The notes beneath the pieces are model-generated. The model was not told where the DNA came from. It was given only the letters and a program-made list of their open reading frames with translations, and made no database searches. From Lanius collurio (Eukaryota > Chordata > Aves > Passeriformes > Laniidae), in assembly GCA_020086605.1 (NCBI GenBank), contig JACBWW010000045.1:2707175-2771174 (forward strand): DNA of 64,000 bases. The letters are read 5' to 3'. Made by a program: the position numbers and the translations under genes. Shown here in pieces: positions 54,661 to 64,000 of the stretch. How positions within the stretch are numbered: position 1 is the stretch's first letter; every line of letters starts with the position of its first letter.

Positions 54661-57600
54661 TTCTTTATTTGGTCAATGTTCAGTCTCTACTTAAAGTCAA
54701 ATGTATCACTTGATAGATGGCAGAGATTGGAAAATAAGGCTTGGCTGGGACCAGCCCCATTTTGGGATTAATCCTGTATTTTCAAAACCAACACACAATA
54801 TAGAGGGATTAGGCATGGATTTAAGAATCAAAACTGATATCAGAGTTTTGACGTTATTTTCATTCTTAACAGACAACAAATTCAGAACAGAACAAGCAAT
54901 ATCAGAAGCTGCTACAATAACAAAAATTACACGTTTACTTTCATGAGACTTTGATTAAATTCAGACAACATAGGCTTCCCTAATTTTCCTGCTTTGGGTG
55001 TTCACAGAGCCCCAGTGATGCCAGTATGAAATGAGGGGTTGTGAGAAATGGTCCATACAACTGTTAAAATGAACAAGACTGCTTTCTCGGGCTGTTTCTT
55101 AGCAGTTTATCTCATTATTTTTATTAAAAAAAAAAAGAAAAAGCCTTTTTTTCCTACAGGAGCCTTACTCCCAATATTGGTGGTGGCTGAATCCCCTTGG
55201 CAAGTCCACTGCTAGCCCTGGGCAGGCTCTGTCCAGCTGAGTGACCACCACCCAGCCCCCACACGTTGTTGTACTCCTGGAGAGCTGGAAGGCTCTTCCT
55301 GATCAGTCACGGATTTGTGCAATGGGGAACTTCCAATTTTCCAAATATTTGCGGTTGCATAAAATATTCCAGAGTTGCTGGCCATGAGCTGTAATCCAGT
55401 AAATCAGTGTCTGGTTAAAAATGTGACTGATAATGACTGGGAGAGATATTTTTGGTGCAGTGATTTGCTCCACCAGGAATGATGCTTGGCTGATTCCAGT
55501 AGAATTGAGCTGGATTTCAAAGCGCCTCCATGGGTCCCGTAGGATCCCAAGTTTCACCATCCTCCCTCATGGCAGCCACATGGAAAACACTCCCAGAGCC
55601 TGGTCCCTGCAAGGTCTGGGTGTGTCCCAGGGGTGCCACACTTTGGGAGGGTGCTCATTAGGCAGATCCAGAAATAGCAATTTGTCCATATGAGAGGTCA
55701 GCAGGGTGTGAGAGAGGCTGCTTGATCTGGGTTATCTGAGGGTTATTTCCATTTCCTTTGTCTTCATCTCCTGGTTTTATCCTCTCAAAAATCACTGCAA
55801 GGAACTAAAATGATGTTGGTGGTGTTCTCAGGCAGTTGTAGCTCTCTGTCCTGTGCCACCATGGCCACCTCAGACCAGACCAAGCTTCCTGGCCCTTCTG
55901 GCATAGGAATATTTTCCATATCCACATTGTGACTCAGCTGATTCACTTGCACTATGAAATAGATGGGTTTGCCTGTCTGTTAAAATAAACATGCCCAAAA
56001 GAGCAGATAACCTGCACTCTACACTCTCAGGGTCCTTTGTAAAACAGCCACTGGTGGGAGGTGAGTGGCAGAACTCAACAGAATAAATCAGATTAATAAA
56101 TATGATTTATTGAACGTGAAACTGGGCCAGTCGAGGTCAATATTTCAAACAGGCCCATGTGCCTGTCAATACAATCACATCACGTGCTGCTTTGTATTTC
56201 CTGCCACAAACATTGTTGGAAAACTGTGGCCATTTCAAGGTTCACAATTCTTTAGGCTTCATGGGCAAGTACAAACATCACCTCAGGACTACAGTGCTAT
56301 TTTTAAAAAGGAAGAGGGAGATAACAATCGAAAGGTTTTTTTAAAGATGAAACCTGCTGAACAATCTCAGCTATTAGTCATTTGACCTTTCCCAAGAGGA
56401 GTTTGAAGTTATTTGGGAATATCTGAGCCTGTTTATAGCACTCAACAAGTAAAACTGGCTGTTCCAGAGGCGCCGTGTCCATACCCGACGCCAGGACGTG
56501 GGATGGGCTCGGTGTTCAGACATGGGGGTGGATTTAAAATCCTGAGAGACAAAATACCCAGCAATAAAATTTTTAATCAAAGTGCAGTTTACTCTCTGGT
56601 TTCACCCAAATTTAATCCATCTAATGGAGAAGCCAGAGGCGTAGAGGGAGCATTGGATGTCGCTTTTTGTGATGGAAGTGATCATTTGATCTGCTGAGGT
56701 TGGGACTGTAATTAGATGATAATTTGTATCACAATTATGCAAAGCAAACGAGGATTGGATAGCAAGATAGAGCAGAACAAATAAGCACCCAGACCATTTG
56801 AAATGCATCCAGTATGGAAACCATGTCCATGTGTGGCTGGGGCTGGGGACATGTTGTTCCAATAAAGCTGCAGAAAGGGAAAAGGCCGGGATCAGTTCCT
56901 CCAAAAGTTTCAAATGCTCATGTTTACAAATTTGTATTGCACATTAATATGTAAACACAGCCTATTGGAAACAGATGAGGCCACGATATTTACGTGTCCT
57001 TTCCTCTTCGTTTTGGGTGTCTGGTTGTCCCCCAGAACAAACAACATCTGTGATGACTCACAAAGCTCAGCTCAGGAAGCTAAAGGAGAGGTTCAGATAA
57101 TTATAAAATCACTGGTGCCATGGTGACTCTCCCATCCCAGATGGATTTTGGGTTCCGGGTGCAGGGGGATGCATTCCCAACTCCTGTGGGGTTGTGCTAG
57201 GAGCACTCAGTGGATGGAGCTTCGCTTTGCAGTGCCATAAATGAAGCCTCATTCCTTGGCATTTACTGGATGAATTTTACAATTTTCTTTGCTGCTGACT
57301 TGGAGCCATGTCAGGAATCATGGCATTGCCTGGAACATGCAGGAACTCCATCCATGCCCCCTTCGTGCTCCACCAATCCTGCACCCACTGGGAAAAACAG
57401 ATTTTAAAACATCAAGATTTTTTTTTTTATAAATTAATTTCCAAAAGGAAAAGGAAAAGCACCTTCCTCACAATGTGAATAAAAGCCTGTTAATCACCTT
57501 TTCTTTCATTGGTTTATTTGCATTTTGAGATGCAAATTCCAGGCATCCCTTTCCATGGGCTCTCAGACTGCCTGCCCTGGGGAGTAAATGCCGATGGATG

Positions 57601-59960
57601 CAGCAGTCAGGGCTGTTGGGAATGACAGGGCTGAGAGGATTTTTGCAGATGTTGGGAATTGCCCTGCAAGCTGTTTGTGTTTAATAGAGCCCTGCTCTCC
57701 CCAGGCTTGTGGACTTTCTGAATTTTGCAGTTATTTATAAAGCTGCTTCTCTGCCGTGTCCCTTTGGTGAGTTTCCCAAGAAGGACCCACTGTCTACTTC
57801 CATCCATCAAACAATTTCCTCCCAGATTTTTGCTCCAAAAGCATCAAGTGTTCAGTTTATTGTAGCAATTAAGTACAAGAAGGAGTCCAGGTTTTGAGAA
57901 GGATCCCTTGTGCTTATAAATCAAATGACACAAAGCAGCAAGTAAAAGTCAAGACCTTTCCAGAGAGGGAAACACCAGTGATAGGGAGAAGCCCTTGGAA
58001 AAATTGTATTTGTTGCCTAAGGAGGCAGATCCTGAACAACACCAGAGATGGGGGCAGGAGCTGAGGATGGCTTCTGGCTCTCTGAAGTCTGAAGATATAT
58101 TAGATACATTTTTTTTTCAGGTATTTTCTCTTATTTCAAAAGCCTTGCTTTTTCATGTTTTCAGAGAATGGAGTTTTGGAAAAAATCACTTTTTCCTTCT
58201 TGGCGCTGCCTCCAGATCTCACCTCGGAGCTGGGTCCCAGCTCCAACAATTTCCTCGGGGCCCTGCCCAGCAGCTGGGAGCACTTAGCAGCTCATCCACC
58301 CCCTCCGCTCACCTGCCGGAGGAGCCCTGACAGGTCCATCTGCTTCCAGTCAGGCTCAAATCAAACCTTCGGCTCTGAGGAGAGGACTTTGTGTGGTGAC
58401 TTGGAGTTACTCATGAAATTACTCAGCTGATGCTCCAGGGATGGATTCTGCCCTCAGCTTCTGGTCCATGGGAGGGAGCTGCTGCACCCTTTCCCCCTGG
58501 GCCTGCAGCCTGAAACCAGCAGAAATAGCCTTTTTTAGTCAGGTTTGAGTGGCTGTTAAACATTGAACCACGAGGCTGTGCCCGCATCATCTCAGGCACT
58601 CAGTGGTTTAAACCATTATCTTCCACCATACATTGCTTTAACCACCCTCTAGGTTTAAGGCAGTTTGTTAAATTTTGGGGCTGGGGTTGTGTTTCCTGGG
58701 TGGTTTCAATCCCAGGACAAAACGGAGTGATCCAGGAGGCTGGACTGGATTTGGTTTATCCTTAATGGCACCACTCACCCTCTAGGCTGAGTGCCCTTTA
58801 AATTTAAAAAAGAGCATAAATCCAGATACAAAGCAACGTTTCAAGTGCTAAATGGTTCATATCCATATAATAGTGTATTATTATTATTATTATTATTAAA
58901 TATTAGGCAATGGAATGCAAGGAGCAGAGCCTCCTGTGTCCTCCAGAGCTGTGGGGACAATCAAAGACACCTTCAAGTGAGTCGAGCAAGGTATCATCCT
59001 CTCACAGGACTTGAGATTTGGGGCTGGAATGAGAGATTTTTCTCCCTGCAATGAAAGAATTTCATATGTCTTTCCCTAGAAATATTCACACAGGACTTTA
59101 ACATCACTACCTGTGCAAAATAAACAGATTTAAGTTTACACCAATACCTTCATTTCTTGTAGCAAATCCTTGTGTGAAAGTGTTAATAAAGTTAGAGAGA
59201 AGAACTAGCGATCTTCAAAAAAATTTATTTTGAACAACTTTTCCATGGAGGCAATTTCATGTTTAATATCCAGCTGCCTCACTCAGGACATGCAGGTGCC
59301 ACATGTCTCCCTTCACCAGCCGCACTTTTAGCTTCAGCCCTTTGCTGAATTCTTCCTTTATGTTCGTTAAAAATCGTACTGTAAAATTAATCAAAGTCGA
59401 TATGCTATTTCCTGTATCATATTTCTTCTAACGTTATCAATATTGCTAATAAAAATAGAGATTGGAACAGTATGTTGTAATGTCCAGGATATAAGCCAGA
59501 TCCTGCTGCAGCTCAAATAAATATGAATTTGGCCTTTGGCTTTCATAAAAGCAGGATAATGTCTCTATCTGGGCTCTTCTAATGGATAACATCAACCCCC
59601 TTTGCTTTGCTTCTCAGAGTCTCTAGAATTTGAGAATTCAGGCTGGTAGAAGAAATACAACTCTGTGCCCTGGAAACTTTTGAGATTAAACCAAATCAGA
59701 GTAAAGCAAAGCCCCAAACTCCATTCCTAGCTGAAACAAAATCTGGCATTTCCAGAGCTGTTGTGATTTGAAAGTGCTGACACTTCCCATGCTGGCCCTC
59801 GGAACTGCAAATGAGGAGCTCTTGAGGGACAGGATGGGACAGAGAGAACAGAGAAGAGCTCATATGGGTCTGGTCAGGCCCAGGTGCTTCATCCCTACTG
59901 CTGTTCCTCCTCCACAAACCAATGCCCCCACTTTCTGAGGTGGTTTTTAGTCCAAGAATT
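54661..59960. other. Downstream flank of TBX22, no gene seen
   Basis: No exon recognised. AT-rich non-repetitive stretches occur at 55290-55560, 56070-56240 and 59330-59620; the last includes AAAATTAATCAAAGTCGATA and CGTTATCAATATTGCTAATA. An (ATT)n run of about seven units lies at 58876-58898. These stretches are candidates for conserved regulatory DNA only. Confidence 0.45.
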
Positions 59961-59964
59961 AGGA

Positions 59965-60175
59965 ACTAATTCTCCCCTGTGAGGATGGGAAGGCCCTGGC
60001 ACAGGGTGCCCAGAGAAGCTGTGGCTGCCCCTGGATCACTGGAAGTGTCCGAGGCCAGGCTGGTTGGGGCTTGCAGCAACCTGGGATAGTGGAAGATGTC
60101 CCTGCCCATGGCAGGGGTGGGGACTGGAAGGGCTTTAAGGTCCCTCCAGTTTAAACCATTCCATGATTCCATGAA
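59965..60175 (+). repeat. CR1 LINE with complete 3' end
   Basis: Sense CR1: GGCCCTGGCACAGGGTGCCC AGAGAAGC, GTCCCTGCCCATGGCAGGGG and TTTAAGGTCCCTCCAGTTTA AACCATTCCATGATTCC. Confidence 0.92.
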
Positions 60176-60179
60176 ATGG

Positions 60180-62740
60180 GTTTGAGTGGCATTTGAGCCA
60201 TGTGTGCCTGTGAGGATCTCTCCCCTATGTCCAGCTGCTCTCCCCACCTTGAGGATCCTCTGGAGAGTCAGGATTTCTTCAATCCAACATGTATGAATGA
60301 TCCCTCTGGGAATGCATGGTCTTAGCTGCTGATCCATGGAGTCTGTCTCCAGGTCCAGCTGATGAGACAGTCAGAGCACCCCGCTCCAAACTGGAGCCTC
60401 TCAAATGACCCAAATATCACTTATTTTTTAACTGGTTTTGAGTATCACTCATGCATCTGGAACCATGAGCCTTAATGAGCCATAAAAAGGAGGAATTTTG
60501 CTGGGTAGGTCTCCTGGACACAGAACAGAGGAGAGGATGGAAATGAGATCCAGCTCTGTCCAAGCCAAAACCTTCCGGAGGCGATGGCGAGTGTCTCTGC
60601 TGGCCATCCTGCATCGGGCTCAGGGGGCAGGGATGTCCTGCATCCACTGACTTCTCCCACCACCCTGTGTCGATTCCAGACCCTGCTCAGGTTCCTGGGA
60701 AAATTCCCTCAAAAATTTGGAAGCTTCTGTGTCTCCTTGGGGTTGCCAGAACCAAGAGCCATGGCTTGGAGGTAGCAGGGCTTGGTCCATGTCCCACAGG
60801 TCTCCCTATGGACTTGCTCCTCAGCAGGTGAAAACTGGGATTTGCTCCTCGGCTTAAAAAAATATATATACATATTAATGTAAACATCTCTGGGGTGGAG
60901 GAAAGGGTTTTATATGCAGAAATTTGGCTTGGCCCATTTGGATCTCAGCATTCCTGCCCCAGCAGCCACATGGCCCCAGCCCCCACACTTTAATTCTTCC
61001 CTTTTATTTTCTTAAAATAGGACACACCTGTAAGGAAGGGGAGTTCCTTCAAGACATTCCTGATCTGGAGCATATTAAACTTATATTTTTGTTTTGTATT
61101 TTGGATGATTTGCTCCAGTGATAACATAATAGCATGATATTTAGCCTGGGACTGATTAAAACATTTCTTTTGATCAGTGCAGCAGATTGGAACAGTTGTT
61201 TATTACTGGACAAAGCTTGGAGAAAGGAATTAAGAAAAAAGAGCTGAAGAAAAAAATGGCTCTGGGTGGTTGTTGGGTTTGGTTTTCACTGGGATATTTC
61301 CTTTGCTTTGGGAAAATTCTCTGCTCCAGCCGGGGTTTGGGAAGTGAGAGAAGGGAAGGATGATCCATCACACTGATGGACATCGGCTGAAAAGCTGGGC
61401 ACTGGCTGTTAAAACCACACGTGTGGGGAATAAAAGTAATTTCTCCCTCTCAGGACACACCAGTGGCCCAGTTCATCACTGATGAATTTCTACATCCAAA
61501 TGTGGCATTTCCTAGGAGGAAAATTCTCAGCTACAACAATCACTGCATAGTTCAAAGTTGCCTGTGTTTTAAAATGTAAGATTTCAGTTAAAAACTCTTT
61601 TATTTTGCTTTATTTTTTTTTAAAAATGCAGCATTATTTTATTACAAACCTACAACATCTGAATGTAAATGTGTTATTCTGGTTTAGTTCCAGTTCCTCT
61701 AAAGGCTTTTAAGGCTATAGATTTTAATTACATGAATATTTTTAATAAAATCTCCTTTTTAACTGCTGGCAAGACTGTAAGGGAAAAAAAAATAATATCT
61801 GGCTCTGTCTCTTTGACAGGATAATTCTTCAAGTTGCATTTGCCACATCCCCGCAGCTGCGACCAATAACCCTCTGTCTTTATGATTCTCCTCCGATATG
61901 AAATTAAAATGAACTGGAAATGTTTATGCTGCAAATGATGTGCAACACATTAAACAGATAATGACAGTGAAGGGTTTGCTTCAAACAGGGGTTCCTCCTC
62001 CTCCAGCAGAGCTGCCCTGTAACTTAATCCCCCTTTTCCCAGGCAGAGGGAACTGCTGCTCCGCAGAAAGCCTCGGACACATCACAATATCTTCATTAAA
62101 GAGGAATTACTTCCATCTCACCATCCCCAGGTGCCACTGAAAGCGGTGCTTTGTTTCATGTGGCCTGTTGCAATTTCTGTGTTTATAGCAGTGGATTCCT
62201 TGGCTTCATGGGACATTTGGAGATGAATCTATTTTGGGTCCTGTTTGCTTCCTCCGGCCTTTTCCCCGCAGCGTGTTTATAGCTGCATATTAATTCCTTG
62301 GTCATGCCTTTGGAATTTTTCACTGCTGACAATAAAAAAAGAAGAGGCCTCATCCTATTTGGTCATCTCAGCCCAATATATTTCTTGCATGTTTGCACCA
62401 ATCGATACATTGGGCTAAATCAAATTCTTTCAGGTTGTTAATTCCGAGGGGCTCCATTCCCGGTGCCTGCACCTGCCCTGTGTTTTCCTTGCAAGGGGAC
62501 ACCTCTCCCCAGCACTGGAAGTGACTCCCTGCTGTGTGTGCAAAGGGATCCTGGAGATGTGGAGAGCTGGGGGTTGGAGAGGTGAGAGCTGCGACCTGGT
62601 CATTTGTGTCACGTGTCCCTCATGTCCCACAGCCAGACATGATGCCAGTAACTCAGGAGGGGAAAGAGCTTGTCCTTAATGGAGGCATTTTTCCAGCACA
62701 ACCAGCAGGATTTTCACCTCCTGCTGCTCCCTGGACACAA
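60180..62740. other. Intergenic, no gene seen
   Basis: 60855-61160 and 61540-61960 are AT-rich and non-repetitive (CATATTAATGTAAACATCTC; TTTTAATTACATGAATATTT). 62150-62420 has a similar texture with GCATATTAATTCCTTGG. No coding exon or RNA gene recognised. Confidence 0.45.
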
Positions 62741-62744
62741 CCAC

Positions 62745-62930
62745 CACAGGATGGTTTGGGTTGAACCATGAAGTCCATCCAGTCCCACCCCCTGCCAGAG
62801 GCAGGGACACCTTCCACTGTCCCAGGCTGCTCCAAGCCCTGTCCAACCTGGCCTTGTGCACTTCCAGGGATCCAGGGGCAGCCACAGCTTCTCTGGGCAC
62901 CCTGTGCCAGAGCCTCCCCACCCCCACCTC
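62745..62930 (-). repeat. CR1 LINE with 3' end
   Basis: Antisense CR1: GGATGGTTTGGGTTGAACCA, CCCCTGCCAGAGGCAGGGAC and GGCAGCCACAGCTTCTCTGG. Confidence 0.9.
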
Positions 62931-63239
62931 AGCTCACGGTTTCTGCTACATGGTGCTGACCTCAGGACTGGAGAGTCCCATTAACTTAGCTTTAATATTT
63001 CAAAGCATTGGAAATCATCACTAATTGTTCCTCCAGAGAAACCCGACCCCTCCAGACAGCACTTGCAGAACAAAAAAATTAGATTTATAGGAGCACATTG
63101 TCATTTTGGGGTGGGTTTGGATTTTTTTTTCCCAGGCTGCTCTAAGCAGAGCAGAGTTATCCCACACCCTCTGTATGGCAGCATAAATCTGGCCAGAGAG
63201 GGAAGGAAGGGAATGGCAGCACGATCTGTCAGCAGCTCC

Positions 63240-63700
63240 CTGGGATCTGACAGGGTCCAGCAAACACTCCCCCCATCCTGACCCCGCCTGTCAATCAGCT
63301 TTCGGGGAGAAGCCCCTTCCCACCCTCCCCTCAGCCCTCAGCGAGGAGCAGCAGCCAGCTCCAATTTGGAGTAGCTGTCATTTATCATTATTTCGGGGAG
63401 GCAGGGGCCGGGAAGGTTCTCCTCACCCCGAAGGTGCAGGCAGAGCAGAATTTGAGATGATGGGTGGGGATTTCCACCGGCACAAATGGGAATAAGACTC
63501 GGAGCTTTCCAGGCTGCACCAAAAATAGCGGCCCAATTTCAATCTCAATTAGAGCTCGGTAACCCCGGAGTATAATTCAGGAGTCAGCTTCTAATATTTC
63601 AATTCAGGATGAAGAATAATATTCCACTTCCCCCTCTGCAGCCCGAGCGATTTTCATTTCATAGGGGCTAATCTTGACTCAAACATGTGTTTCAGTGAGA
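63240..63700. promoter_or_regulatory. Candidate conserved non-coding element
   Basis: Repeat-free block between two CR1 copies, with a PBX/TALE-like TGTCAATCA (63289-63297), ATTTATCATTATTTCGGGG and a homeobox-like TCAATTAGAG (63545-63554). It has more CpG than its AT content would suggest. Conservation is untested. Confidence 0.35.
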
Positions 63701-63789
63701 TGCTCAAGGATATGAGTGTGTTAAGGAAAATAGGGGGAAAAGTTGGGTAGAAATGGCTGTGTTAAGGTCTGTGCAGGAGTCAGCTCTGT

Positions 63790-64000
63790 GAGATCACAGA
63801 ATCACAGAATGGTTTGGGTTGGAAGGGATGGTAAAGGCCATCTTGTTCTACTATCCCAGGCGGCTCCAAGCCCCATCCAACCTGGCCTTGGACACTTCCA
63901 GGGATCCAGGGGCAGCCACAGCTTCTCTGGGCACCCTGGGCCAGGGCCTCCCCACCCTCATAGGGAAGAATTTATTCTCAAAATCTCATTTAAACTCCCC
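63790..64000 (-). repeat. CR1 LINE, runs off the window end
   Basis: Antisense CR1 from its very 3' tail: ATCACAGAATCACAGAATGG TTTGGGTTGG, then CAAGCCCCATCCAACCTGGC. The two tail octamers are intact, suggesting a fairly young copy. It continues past 64000. Confidence 0.92.

Overview
The window is vertebrate nuclear DNA, almost certainly from a bird. It carries two spliced genes with GT-AG introns and CpG-island promoters. It also carries about twenty truncated copies of the avian CR1 LINE and has an assembly gap of 384 N. I cannot name the species.

ITM2A lies on the minus strand (coding span 3683-12384, six coding exons, 251 residues). It encodes a type II membrane protein of the BRICHOS/ITM2 (BRI) family. 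TBX22 lies on the plus strand (coding span 48362-53562, eight coding exons, 482 residues). It encodes a T-box repressor that in mammals is needed for palate formation. All exons were placed by hand from reading frame, splice signals and remembered mammalian proteins. In both genes the exon phases close to an uninterrupted frame ending in a stop codon.

Layout: 1-2690 is 3' flank of ITM2A. 2690-12384 is ITM2A itself. 11780-12570 is its CpG island, with a ~750 bp CR1 copy starting about 195 bp upstream of the start codon. 12580-47060 is intergenic. It holds CR1 fragments, an 82 bp tandem duplication, polypyrimidine tracts, an (AAATA)n array running into the gap, a G-rich 12 bp minisatellite (36222-36778), and several non-repetitive AT-rich stretches with clustered developmental-factor motifs. 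47060-50330 is the TBX22 CpG island with its first seven exons. 50274-52966 is its one large intron. 53563-54660 is the likely 3' UTR. The rest is flank with more CR1 and possible conserved elements.

The two genes are head to head with about 36 kb between start codons. Mammals keep the same order and orientation on Xq, but from memory the interval there is several hundred kb. Human Xq material of this kind corresponds to chicken 4p and songbird 4A, which would fit the compact, GC-rich, CR1-rich layout. I see no prokaryotic-style system, CRISPR array, intact mobile-element ORF or recognisable novel gene. The points most worth checking are the loss in this TBX22 of the SUMO site known from the human protein, the G-quadruplex-prone minisatellite, and the candidate non-coding elements between the genes.
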